Below are positions 1 through 8,800 of a DNA stretch of 31,802 nt, piece by piece; positions within the stretch are counted from its first letter, which is position 1; every line of letters begins with the position of its first letter. The notes under the pieces were generated by a model. It was given only the letters and a program-made list of their open reading frames with translations, was not told where the DNA came from and did not search any database. Source of the DNA: UBA1205 sp045534635 (lineage in GTDB: Bacteria; Bacteroidota; Bacteroidia; Bacteroidales; WCHB1-69); NCBI GenBank assembly GCA_045534635.1, contig JAZSKB010000048.1:1-31802 (forward strand), given 5' to 3'. A program made the position numbers and the translations under genes.

Positions 1-2
1 AA

Positions 3-302
3 ACGTGTTCAAGTTATGAATTATTGGGGTATGACCCATATCGGAAAGTATATTTGCGAGTGTTGCGACTTCCTCGTCCTATAGATAAAACATCCATATT
101 TAAAGAGGAAATTATACACGATTTTGTAATAATAGTAGCGGATGAGAGCCTAAATATCAAGTATGAAGTCTTTTTTGATGGCAAAGAATATGTATATCCG
201 CATTACAATTTTTTAATTAATGAAAAAGGCGTATTAATATTTAAACAAAATAAAGAGAATGAAGAAGTTAAAGAGAATGCTACTTGGTTTGTTTTTGATT
301 AG
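3..302 (+). CDS. C-terminal end of a DUF4221-like propeller protein (5' end outside window)
   Basis: The frame is open from the first bases of the window to the stop at 302, so this is the 3' end of a longer gene. The visible residues include GYDPYRKVYLRVLRLP, a pattern I associate with the last blade of Bacteroidota DUF4221-type beta-propeller lipoproteins (a Tyr-Asp-x-Tyr-Arg-x-Tyr-Tyr/Leu-Arg core), followed by alternating hydrophobic strands. A TTG at 24 could be read as a start, but the open frame upstream and the mid-domain sequence argue for truncation by the window edge. The last 44 bases overlap the next gene, which suggests translational coupling in one operon. The family assignment is by resemblance only; function is unknown. 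Confidence 0.6.
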   Translation, partial: TCSSYELLGYDPYRKVYLRVLRLPRPIDKTSIFKEEIIHDFVIIVADESLNIKYEVFFDGKEYVYPHYNFLINEKGVLIFKQNKENEEVKENATWFVFD

Positions 303-750
303 TAGCGTAATATATAGTTGTCAACCAAGAGATACCCAACCATGGGAAAAATATTTAAATCCAGAACAAGATATAGAAAATCAATGTGATACGATTAGTT
401 ATGCGAGAGAAACAAAAATATTTACAGCATATACAGATAGTCTAAAAATTACAATACCAGAAGAAGATTATACATTTATAATGATACCAAGTGCGTCGTG
501 TGGAGGATGTGTAAGTAGTGCAATATATGTTCTTTTTCCGAATAGTGGCAACAATACAACATTGATAGTGAGTGAAAAAATTGCTCAAGAATATTCAAAA
601 CTATATGAAAAAGAGCGAGTTGTGATAGACAAAACATCTTTGTGCGATAGATTGAATTGGGAATATGCAAATATCATAGAGATAAAAACCAAAAATAAGC
701 AAGTTGTTTATGCCAAAAGTTATTCCACTGAAGAGATGTATAATATGTAA
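259..750 (+). CDS. Small lipoprotein with CxxC, thioredoxin-like
   Basis: A 163-residue protein. The N-terminus has basic residues, a hydrophobic stretch and a lipobox ending in Cys21 (SSVIYSC), so it should be lipidated and anchored facing the periplasm or surface. Residues about 72-90 contain a strand followed by SASCGGC (Cys81, Cys84) and a helix-like segment, the arrangement of a thioredoxin-like redox centre, although the protein is short and the rest of the fold is not obvious. It starts inside the preceding propeller gene and is followed 50 bases later by a lipoprotein that carries a similar CxxC domain at its own C-terminus. A second ATG at 277 would still give a signal peptide. A redox role is inferred from the motif only. 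Confidence 0.7.
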   Translation: MKKLKRMLLGLFLISSVIYSCQPRDTQPWEKYLNPEQDIENQCDTISYARETKIFTAYTDSLKITIPEEDYTFIMIPSASCGGCVSSAIYVLFPNSGNNTTLIVSEKIAQEYSKLYEKERVVIDKTSLCDRLNWEYANIIEIKTKNKQVVYAKSYSTEEMYNM

Positions 751-800
751 ATCCGATGTTTTCGGTTTTGTTCAAGTGAATTTTGCTAAAAAGTAGAGTT

Positions 801-2468
801 ATGAAAAAGTATTTGTTTTTCATTTTATTTGTTCTTTGTTTTTGGTCATGTAGTCCAAACAAAGACCTATTGCTCTACGATTACGAAGTGACCCCAAATC
901 CAACAGATGCCGCCTTGATGTACGAATATTTTCTTACCATACATCCTGAACCTTTTTCTATTTGGTGTGAACCTCGTGTTTGGCGACAAATCGGGGATAC
1001 TGCTTATTATGTAGTATCTGAAAACGGAAATAAAGATACGATATATGTCTATAATTATCAATCCTTTGAAACCAAAAAAATACCGCTTACTAAAACTAAT
1101 GCTATTGGTATTGATGCGGTATATCTCCATAGTCTTGACTCTGTTTTTTTATTCTATGACCGTTATTATGTTTTACGAAAACGAGAAAAAACAGGACAAC
1201 AGGCAGATATGGTGTTATTAGATGGAGAAGGTAATGTAAAGGGAGAGTATTTTTTTGATAATATACCATTGATGCTGAAAGAGGCAACGAATAGCAATAA
1301 AAAATATATTGGCAATAAAGGTTATGATATTATCGGCAACCGCATAATAGGAGATGAAATACTACTGACTTTTTGGAATATGAATCCACATAGTGAAGAT
1401 TATGCGGATTTTAATCCGAAAATAGCGGCGATGTATAATTTTAAGACCAATAATATTCGTATGTTGAACATTCGTTATCCATCTTCTTGTTTCGGGAAAA
1501 AATATGAAGAACATAGAAGTAAGCATTGGGTTACATTTGGCAGAAATAATGATATTTTCATCTGTTTTGAATTTACGCATGAAATATATCGTTATGATTT
1601 TGAAAAAGATACCATGGAATTGTGGGATAGTAAATACGACAATGCTTTTATCAATACCGATTCAGCATCTATGAAACCAAATGATAATCACATGACCTTG
1701 CGTTTTGAAAATCCACAATGGAACGAACAGGAACATTGTTATATGCGGCGTATTGCCATTACTTCCTATAATGATTATAAGCCGTGGCAGTCAATATTGC
1801 AAATAATGGACAGCAATTTTCATCATTTGGGTTATGCTCCTGTTAAAAAGGATTATTATGATGTTCCCCGTATGGTTGGAAATGTTGCTAATATTAAATC
1901 GAAAATAGATAAACAGCGGCATACCGTAAGTTTTTCTAAAAAAGCGAAAAAAGTAAGTATGACCGATTGGGAAAATACCTATTTAAAGAAACGCGATTTA
2001 CCCAAATTCAAAGATAGCATTCATACAATAAGAGCCTATTTTGATTCGTTGGATATACCGAAAAGAAAATCTTTAGTATTGATTATCAATACTAAATATC
2101 CTTGTAGTAGTTGTTTTTCCTATTTGCTATCCACCATGAAAGAGCATGAGGCAGATTATGAAGAAAATGATATTTATTATATTATTTATGACCCCAATGA
2201 AGGTCGATTTGCAGAGTCTTTATTAAAAGAGCATGGCTTGGAAAATGCCAAAAATATTCGTGTAGATGCCTATTTGCTGGAAAAATTATTTTTGGAAATG
2301 GGAATACCAGATGTATATCTCAAGTGGGATAGCAACCAATTTACACTTGTGGATTATCTTCGAGAAGGAGAGAAAAGTGGGTATATGTCATTAACTTTTG
2401 AGATGTTGCATGCCTATTTTACTCAAGCGGCAAAAGAACAAATAGAATGGAAACAAGCAAATAAATAA
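801..2468 (+). CDS. Lipoprotein: DUF4221-like propeller fused to CxxC thioredoxin-like domain
   Basis: A 555-residue protein. The ATG at 801 is preferred over an in-frame TTG at 783 because it opens directly into a lipoprotein signal peptide with lipidated Cys17 (CFWSC). Residues about 80-400 have alternating beta-strand patterns and Tyr/Asp-rich turns like the DUF4221 propeller group. Residues about 425-530 look like a thioredoxin fold: a strand (LVLIIN), then Cys435-Ser-Ser-Cys438, a helix, and a second strand (DIYYIIYD). The gene sits downstream of a separate propeller gene and a separate CxxC lipoprotein, so the two functions that are split upstream are joined here. A strong terminator follows. 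Partner and substrate are unknown; the domain reading is inference from sequence pattern. Confidence 0.75.
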   Translation: MKKYLFFILFVLCFWSCSPNKDLLLYDYEVTPNPTDAALMYEYFLTIHPEPFSIWCEPRVWRQIGDTAYYVVSENGNKDTIYVYNYQSFETKKIPLTKTNAIGIDAVYLHSLDSVFLFYDRYYVLRKREKTGQQADMVLLDGEGNVKGEYFFDNIPLMLKEATNSNKKYIGNKGYDIIGNRIIGDEILLTFWNMNPHSEDYADFNPKIAAMYNFKTNNIRMLNIRYPSSCFGKKYEEHRSKHWVTFGRNNDIFICFEFTHEIYRYDFEKDTMELWDSKYDNAFINTDSASMKPNDNHMTLRFENPQWNEQEHCYMRRIAITSYNDYKPWQSILQIMDSNFHHLGYAPVKKDYYDVPRMVGNVANIKSKIDKQRHTVSFSKKAKKVSMTDWENTYLKKRDLPKFKDSIHTIRAYFDSLDIPKRKSLVLIINTKYPCSSCFSYLLSTMKEHEADYEENDIYYIIYDPNEGRFAESLLKEHGLENAKNIRVDAYLLEKLFLEMGIPDVYLKWDSNQFTLVDYLREGEKSGYMSLTFEMLHAYFTQAAKEQIEWKQANK

Positions 2469-2490
2469 TAAGCTAAAATATTTATTCAAT

Positions 2491-2532
2491 AACAGCGATA
2501 GACTATATTTTTTTAGTCTATCGTTGTTTTTT
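2491..2532 (+). terminator. Rho-independent terminator after the propeller/CxxC lipoprotein
   Basis: The arms 2491-2505 and 2514-2528 can pair over 15 positions with a single G-T wobble, around a T-rich loop at 2506-2513, and the hairpin runs straight into a T tract. It closes the operon that begins left of the window. Confidence 0.85.
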
Positions 2533-2540
2533 CGAGATAT

Positions 2541-2570
2541 TTATTGATATTAAAAATTTTTGTATTTTTG
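2541..2570 (+). promoter_or_regulatory. Bacteroidota-type promoter for the 2589 gene
   Basis: TATTTTTG at 2563-2570 fits the -7 consensus TAnnTTTG of the Bacteroidota sigma factor, with a TTG upstream at 2544-2546 as a possible -33 element. Transcription would start near 2577, giving a leader of about a dozen bases. Confidence 0.6.
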
Positions 2571-2588
2571 CAGAATAAAATTTAAATC

Positions 2589-2915
2589 ATGGTTCAATTA
2601 AGTATTTTCATTACAGGAATATTCATGTTATTGATAGGAAGCATCTTGTATTATATTTATTATGATGTCAAAGAAGAATACAATTTTTTTCTATTTAGTA
2701 AGAAAAAATTTGTATTGGTATTAGCAGAAGTATTGATAACATTAAGTTGGTTATCAATTTTATCATATTGCTTTGAAATAGACGGAAGCGAACGCACTGC
2801 AACATTGTTAGATGATATGACATGGAAAAATGGAATAGCAATGTTTTTGTGTATATTGTCATTAGGTTATAGTTGTGAAAAACTTTTACAGATGATGAAA
2901 AAGCAATTAAAATAA
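2589..2915 (+). CDS. Small three-helix membrane protein of unknown function
   Basis: A 108-residue protein with three hydrophobic segments, approximately residues 5-27, 42-62 and 84-104, joined by charged loops; the segment between the first two contains many Lys/Glu residues and the C-terminus is basic (MMKKQLK). There is no signal peptide distinct from the first helix. It has its own promoter just upstream, and the next gene also has one, so it is probably monocistronic. I do not recognise the family. Coding status is supported by promoter placement, clean hydrophobic periodicity and the absence of any competing long frame. Confidence 0.65.
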   Translation: MVQLSIFITGIFMLLIGSILYYIYYDVKEEYNFFLFSKKKFVLVLAEVLITLSWLSILSYCFEIDGSERTATLLDDMTWKNGIAMFLCILSLGYSCEKLLQMMKKQLK

Positions 2916-2958
2916 TTATTCAAGTAAAATTTTTATTCTCGATATAAAATTATTTTAT

Positions 2959-2966
2959 TATTTTTG
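2959..2966 (+). promoter_or_regulatory. -7 promoter element for the DUF2007 gene
   Basis: TATTTTTG followed by CA matches TAnnTTTG exactly. It lies 30 bases before the ATG at 2997, so the leader would be about 25 bases. Confidence 0.6.
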
Positions 2967-2996
2967 CAAAATAATTAACCTTTAAAATAAATAGTT

Positions 2997-3218
2997 ATGT
3001 CAGATTTAGTAACCATACAAGAATTTTCACGATTAATAGAGGGTCATATCGCTAAAGATATTTTAGAAGATGCTGGTATAGAATGCTTTTTGCTTGATGA
3101 ATTTTCTTCCCAATTATATGGAGGAGCATATAGTGGTGTTCGATTGCAAGTAAAAGCAGAAGACGCAGACAAAGCCAAGAAAATTTTAACACAAAATCCT
3201 ATATCTCAAACAGAATAG
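2997..3218 (+). CDS. DUF2007-family small protein
   Basis: A 73-residue soluble protein. It has the DUF2007 layout: a first strand with a short lead (DLVTIQEF), a helix that includes the EGHIAKDILEDAGIECFL segment, a Gly-rich turn (YGGAYSG), and a last strand plus helix (RLQVKAEDADKAKKIL). DUF2007 proteins have a ferredoxin-like or ACT-like shape and are suspected of binding a small ligand or acting as signalling modules; the actual role is not established. The length is typical for stand-alone members. Its own promoter sits just upstream. It converges with kamC across a 55-base AT-only gap in which I see only a weak AT hairpin. Confidence 0.85.
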   Translation: MSDLVTIQEFSRLIEGHIAKDILEDAGIECFLLDEFSSQLYGGAYSGVRLQVKAEDADKAKKILTQNPISQTE

Positions 3219-3273
3219 TATATATATAATATTTATTTTGAATGTTTTATATCAAATATTGTTAAAAAAATAT

Positions 3274-4632
3274 TTAATATTTTAATAATTTTTTTGCTTT
3301 ATCAATCAAATCGTTATTAACACCCAACAATTCAGCGATATGCAATGCCTCCAATGGCACTTCTCCCGATTTATCTTCTACTAAAGTATAATCTATACAT
3401 TTTGTAATGGATTGCATATCTACAGATTTAATAGACGGAAGTAAACCTTTGACTTTCAGACGCTTACAGGGAGCAACAATATTGTCATAATGTGTTGTAA
3501 TAAAAGATTTTACGTTTTTTTCTGCAAAAATAGACAACAATGCACTAACAATCACTCTTCCTTCAGCGGGATTGGTGGTTCGAGCCAATTCATCTATGAG
3601 AACCAATACTTTACGATGTTCTATCGTTTGTAAAATCGTATCTACTATTTTCATTTCTGCAGCAAAAGAAGATAAGCCTTGCAAACGATTTTGAGAATCA
3701 TCAATAGAAAGCAATATCTCGTCAACCAAAGCGACTTGAGCAGAAGATGCTGGCAAATAAAAACCAAATTGACAAAGGTATTGAACAAGAGCCAAAGTTC
3801 GCAATACAACAGTTTTTCCACCCATATTGATACCAGTTATCAAAGTTGGATAATCACCAAAACAAATGTCTATTGGTTGAAAATATTTTCCCGATTGTTC
3901 TAAAATTGTTTTCAATTGAGGATTGAACAATTGAGTAAACGAAGTTTCTTTGTCAACAATTTGAGGTTTACAGAAATTCATTTCTTTTGCCAATTTTGCT
4001 TTTGCGATTAAGACATCTAAATATGCTAATTGATGCATAGCTTGTTGTAAATCAGCACAATAATGACGAATTTCTAATGATAATTTTTGTTTTATATTAT
4101 CTTCTAAATCAGTCATTTGTTGATATATTTTTGGGTCAATATTTTCTTCTTGAGTTCTTAATATCGCCCGCAGATGAGCCAAATTTTCATCATAAGCCTC
4201 ATAAATGTAAAATGTAGGTATTTGGGTATTTTCAGGGTCTAAAATACGAATCACATTGGACAAATCGGGTAATAAAATCCAGTCTTGTATTTTATTTAAC
4301 TTTCTAATTTGTTCTGAAAGTAAAGCATTTTTTTTGATTTCAAAAAGTTCAATTTCATCTAAAACTGTATTTTTTTCTATATTGACAAGTGTCCCCGAAA
4401 TATTTTGCAATTGCATTAATGCTTGTTCTACAATTTGAATCTGAGATTTATTGTTTTCTGTCAAAAAAAGCATTGCTTTTTCTATAAAGTCATATTCTTT
4501 TTGCAAAATATTTTTATCTGTAGAAAATGTTTGATTGCTTAGAAACAACATTCCTGATTGAGATAAAATTTGCATTTTTTCAATCAGAAATTTAAATTCA
4601 TCTATTTGATTTACAATGTTTTTAATCTTCAT
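3274..4632 (-). CDS. kamC: MutS-like ATPase, probable lysine 5,6-aminomutase reactivase subunit KamC
   Basis: A 452-residue protein with a MutS-type ATPase at the C-terminal end and a coiled, lever-like N-terminal half, but no mismatch-recognition domain. The Walker A motif is GINMGGKT (Lys273) and the Walker B motif is LVLIDELART (Asp347, Glu348), followed by the MutS-type TTHYDN segment. The length, lack of MutS domain I, and position 11 bases downstream of a KamB-like gene point to KamC rather than MutS2 or MutS. KamB and KamC relatives are encoded within lysine-fermentation clusters and are described as the chaperone that restores inactivated adenosylcobalamin-dependent lysine 5,6-aminomutase. 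The other genes of that pathway are not adjacent here. The ATPase call is firm; the reactivase role is inferred from family and context. Confidence 0.8.
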   Translation of the reverse strand: MKIKNIVNQIDEFKFLIEKMQILSQSGMLFLSNQTFSTDKNILQKEYDFIEKAMLFLTENNKSQIQIVEQALMQLQNISGTLVNIEKNTVLDEIELFEIKKNALLSEQIRKLNKIQDWILLPDLSNVIRILDPENTQIPTFYIYEAYDENLAHLRAILRTQEENIDPKIYQQMTDLEDNIKQKLSLEIRHYCADLQQAMHQLAYLDVLIAKAKLAKEMNFCKPQIVDKETSFTQLFNPQLKTILEQSGKYFQPIDICFGDYPTLITGINMGGKTVVLRTLALVQYLCQFGFYLPASSAQVALVDEILLSIDDSQNRLQGLSSFAAEMKIVDTILQTIEHRKVLVLIDELARTTNPAEGRVIVSALLSIFAEKNVKSFITTHYDNIVAPCKRLKVKGLLPSIKSVDMQSITKCIDYTLVEDKSGEVPLEALHIAELLGVNNDLIDKAKKLLKY

Positions 4633-4643
4633 AAATTTTAATA

Positions 4644-5663
4644 TTATTCTTTCAACATTTTTATATCATATATAGGAACATCAATAACTTCTTTTAAAGC
4701 ATTTTGTATTTCATTGCTATTCAATACATAACCTTGAGGAGCCACAGGATTTACTGTCAATGCCAACAATTTTGTTTGATATAATACTTTAATTTGTCCA
4801 CCTTTTTGCAGAAAAGCAAGATAAGTTTCTAACGAAGCAAAAATTTTAGTAAAATCACGTACGACCAACAATATATCTTTGATATATGTTTGCATTTTTA
4901 AGTAAGATAACAATTTATCAGTTATCGCTCCAGCAACAAATAACATTGTAGTGTTTTTTGGTAAAGCAATAACAGTTTCTGAATTTAACGACAATGCAGA
5001 ATGTATTCCTAAATCAAATATATTTCCTTCTTTATCAATAGCATACATTCCTTTATTAATAACAGAAAGTTTTTGAAGAAAACAATTATCTATTGTTGTC
5101 AAATTTACCAAATCACAAATATATTTTGTGTGACGAACTATCTGTTTTATATTAGCAGAAAGGGCGGCACCCGTTGCTAAAATAACCGCATCAGTAATAC
5201 AAGGCGAAGCCTGACTCAAACGAGATAAAGCCCCATCAACAATGGTAATATTTGCTCCCAAAATATTATTTTTTGTAATTACCTCTTTCAAAGATGTGGT
5301 ATCTGAAGGTCCAGAAAGTAACACTTTCCCACATGAATGTGCTTTGGCAGTAAGTAATCGACCTAAAGGCGTATTTTGAGTGCTAATATCTAATATTTCT
5401 GATGTTAAGCGACTCATTTTATAATGTCTTTCTGTAGTTGTAAACAACATTGACGGAAAAACAAGAATCTCTGGTTTTGCCGTTGCTGTTACTGCATCTA
5501 TTGTTTCTCCGTCCACCCCTATTGAGGTTACAGCAATTTTTGATGAACAACAACGAAGATTTTTCAACACATAATTAAGCGTTTCCGTCTTACCTGTGTT
5601 TTTTGCTAAGCCTGCAATAGAAAGGCTATTATAAGTCAATATCTTATCAATTATACTTTTCAT
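4644..5663 (-). CDS. kamB: P-loop protein, probable lysine 5,6-aminomutase reactivase subunit KamB
   Basis: A 339-residue protein opening with a P-loop (GLAKNTGKTETL, Gly18 to Thr26) immediately after the first strand. Next come the family-like segments TSIGVDGETID (about 46-56) and LSGPSDTT (about 114-121), then VDGALSRLSQASP and an ATGAALS segment, a pattern I recognise from KamB of lysine-fermenting bacteria. It is the first gene of a two-gene operon with kamC. The promoter element TACCTTTG lies only about nine bases upstream of the ATG, so the transcript would be almost leaderless. It diverges from the giant gene at 5873. What can be seen is a nucleotide-binding protein paired with a MutS-like ATPase; the reactivase role is inferred. 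Confidence 0.8.
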   Translation of the reverse strand: MKSIIDKILTYNSLSIAGLAKNTGKTETLNYVLKNLRCCSSKIAVTSIGVDGETIDAVTATAKPEILVFPSMLFTTTERHYKMSRLTSEILDISTQNTPLGRLLTAKAHSCGKVLLSGPSDTTSLKEVITKNNILGANITIVDGALSRLSQASPCITDAVILATGAALSANIKQIVRHTKYICDLVNLTTIDNCFLQKLSVINKGMYAIDKEGNIFDLGIHSALSLNSETVIALPKNTTMLFVAGAITDKLLSYLKMQTYIKDILLVVRDFTKIFASLETYLAFLQKGGQIKVLYQTKLLALTVNPVAPQGYVLNSNEIQNALKEVIDVPIYDIKMLKE

Positions 5664-5671
5664 TACATAGG

Positions 5672-5679
5672 CAAAGGTA
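5672..5679 (-). promoter_or_regulatory. -7 promoter element for kamB-kamC
   Basis: Read on the minus strand this is TACCTTTG followed by CC, an exact TAnnTTTG match. The start codon at 5663 lies nine bases downstream, so the predicted transcription start nearly coincides with the ATG. Confidence 0.55.
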
Positions 5680-5786
5680 ACATTTTTTTTTATATTAAAC
5701 GAATATTTATTTTTATATTTAATAATTTAATAAAATTCATTATCAAAAAAATCAAAAAATATACTTAATATTATTATTTTTTTTTG

Positions 5787-5794
5787 TATATTTG
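5787..5794 (+). promoter_or_regulatory. -7 promoter element for the giant T9SS gene
   Basis: TATATTTG followed by CA, preceded by a long T tract. The predicted start near 5801 would give a leader of about 70 bases containing the tiny frame at 5819-5860. Confidence 0.6.
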
Positions 5795-5818
5795 CAAAAT
5801 CAAATTTATCGAATAAAA

Positions 5819-5860
5819 ATGGAGGAAGTCGAAAATCCAGAAGAGAGTAGACATAAGTAA
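5819..5860 (+). other. Possible 13-codon upstream reading frame in the giant gene's leader
   Basis: An ATG at 5819 opens a frame (MEEVENPEESRHK, then TAA) that ends 12 bases before the giant gene's start. It has no clear ribosome binding site of its own, and its GGAGG could instead be a misplaced Shine-Dalgarno-like string. It may be chance; it is recorded because it occupies most of the leader of a very large gene. Confidence 0.2.
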
Positions 5861-5872
5861 AAATGTAATTTT

Positions 5873-8800
5873 ATGAGAAAAGTTTTATGTCTCTTGTGTA
5901 CAATATTATTATTTACACAAATCCAAAAACTGAATGCCCAATCCGTAGTTGTCGGTAGCGAAAATTTTGACAGACCTGTTTCGTTTTCTGTACAACAAAC
6001 AACGGGAGCTACTTGGGCAAAGGATACATCTTTGTATGTATCTTTCCCGAATTCTTTTAGAGGAATGGTTCCAAATACTATTGGAGATTCCATTATCCTC
6101 ACCTCTCCAATTTATGATTTTACAAATTATGAATTTGTACAAATGTCATTCAGTCAAATTTGTAAAATATCTCCTTCAGACATCGCCCGTGTAGAGTATC
6201 GATTAGATGCTATTGGAGCGTATGGACAATGGCAACCTATTCCAGTAAGTTCTTACAAAGGGAATGGTGTTTATAGTGAAAACGGATTTAACTCACTAAG
6301 TTATTCTTCATGGGGAGGTTACGATAGCTTATCAATACCTACTCAAAGTTGGTGGACATCCGAAACATTTAATTTAACAAATGAAGTTGGATTCGCCCGT
6401 GCACAATTTAGATTTGTTATCAAAAGAGGAAATACACAGGGTTCTAATTTTTCATACGGATGGCTTTTAGATAATATTATCTTTTCAGCTTCAACCTATG
6501 AAATTATTCCCCCTACCGTAGAATTTTTACCACCTTATCCTTTTGGTACAGCTTATTCTACTGGTCCTTTCGTTATTAATGCAAAAGTGAAAACGAATTC
6601 TTATGCAAGAATAAATGCTCCTTATTTAAAATATAGTTCTACAATAAATGGTATTACTATTAGAGATTCTGTATTGATGAAAAATATAGATGGAGACTCT
6701 TTATGGAGAGCAACAATTCCTCAATATGTTTATGGAACAAATGTAGAATATTCTATCACAGGAAGCGATACCGTAGGAAATAATGTTACCATAAACGCCC
6801 AATATATAATTAGTCGTCCTCCTGCAGGAGGTCTTAATGGTTATGTATATGGAGGAGATACAACAACAAATACAATATCATCATACACACCTTATTATTA
6901 TAATAATAACTATTCATGGAGTAAATCTATATATAAAAGGACGGAACTATCTCGGACAGCAGAAGGTGGTTTAATTACTAATATTGCTTATAAAGTATCT
7001 AGCTCGTCATTTAATAAGAATAGACAAGAAAACGTCTCTATTTATATGAAAGCAACTGATGATAGTACAGTTGTATCTACAGAGAGAACATATACAGATC
7101 CTCTTACAGATGGATATTCTTTGGTATGGTCAGGAACTTGTGAACCTAACATTGGATGGTGGGATTTAAGTTTACATAACGCTTTCCATTTACCTGCTGG
7201 AAAGAACTTATTGGTTTATGTTATTAATAATGATGGAAATAAAAGCAATAATAATAGCGTTTACTTCTATGTTAAATCAGTAAGCCAAACATGCTATTAT
7301 CAACGAAGCGATACAGCATATAGTACGTCAATAACTACAGGCACGAGACCAATTATGCGTTTTAAAGTTACTTCTAGTGCTTCAGATAGTAGTGCAGTTG
7401 CAGTAAATGAAATTGTATCTCCAAAACAATTGGAAAATATATATGCAGGAACACCTCATCCTATTACGATAACTATAAAAAATAAAGGGATAAACAATTT
7501 AACATCTTGTAGAATTGCTTATTCTGTTAATGGGGTAGTACAACCTGATACATTATGGACAGGAAATTTATTGGAAGATTTCAATGATACGATAACTATT
7601 GGTAATTATATTCCTACGGCTAATGGATATGATACGATAAAAGTTTGGGCAATCTTACCTAATGGAATATCTGACTCAACAAGTATTGTAGATACATTGT
7701 CAACAACTATTTTTGGATGTAATGGACCTATGAATGGAGTTTATTATATTGGAGAAAATAGTCTTTATAAAACTATAGATGATGCATTCTTCTTACTTTC
7801 TACTTGTGGTATAAATGGCGATATAGAATTTGCTTTAGAAAGTGGTAGATATGAAGAGTCTTGGAATTTCACTGATTTTGGATCAGCCCAACTTGGAAAA
7901 TATAAATTAACTATACGTTCTGCAGCAATGAATGCAGATAGTGTTATTTTAGTAGCACAATCAGCCCAAGGTATTTTAATTAAAAATACTGAAAATATTA
8001 CTTTTAGTCATATTACTATTGATTGTATAGAAAAAAATATTTCTAAAGGAGTATATTTTACAGGAGATGCTACTAATGTTAATATTAGCAATTGTAAAAT
8101 ACTTGTTGACCCTACTACAAGTAGCAATAGTTATAGTCCTATTTACAAAGCCTCTGGAACAGGGATTTTAACAAATTGTCGCATCAATAATAATATCATA
8201 GATGGAGGATATTATGGTATTTATATGTATGCAGGAACTGGACAAGGAGCTTATGGAGATATTCTTATAGATAGTAATATTGTTACAAACCAATACTATT
8301 ATGGAATATACATGTACTATTCTAATGAGAAAATTCATGCAAATACGGTAACTTCTCGTATTAACAACACCACATCCTATTGGTATGGTATTCGCTCCTA
8401 CTATTGTAATGGTTCTGCTACTTGTAACAGAATTTCAACATTAAAATCTTTTACTTATCCATATGGAATGTATATTTATTATTGTGGAGATAGCACTGAT
8501 AGATTTTTGATGTCCAATAATGAAATTTATGTTAATTCAACAAGTTCATACTATGGTGCATATCTTGGATATTCTGTTATGGATGTCGTTCATAATTCAA
8601 TTTTAGCTGATGGAATGAGCACAAGGGCTTTGTATATAAGCAATAGTAGTACCGCTTATAGTTATACCGTTTTAAATAATCTTTTAGTAGCAAGAGGACA
8701 AAGCGGATATCCTATTTATTTATCATCTTCCACAGCAGCAAATCTTGTTCCCCCTGTTATTGATATAGACTATAATTGTTATTATTCTCCTCAATATATA

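Noticed and set aside
783..800. TTG start for the propeller/CxxC lipoprotein
   Set aside because: The ATG at 801 starts a clean lipoprotein signal peptide; the six extra residues would sit in front of it.
3219..3273. Terminator between the DUF2007 gene and kamC
   Set aside because: Only A/T-pairing arms (AAATATT/AATATTT) are present, too weak to call.
3274..4632. Mismatch repair MutS or MutS2
   Set aside because: There is no mismatch-recognition domain, no Smr domain, and the KamB-like partner gene is adjacent.
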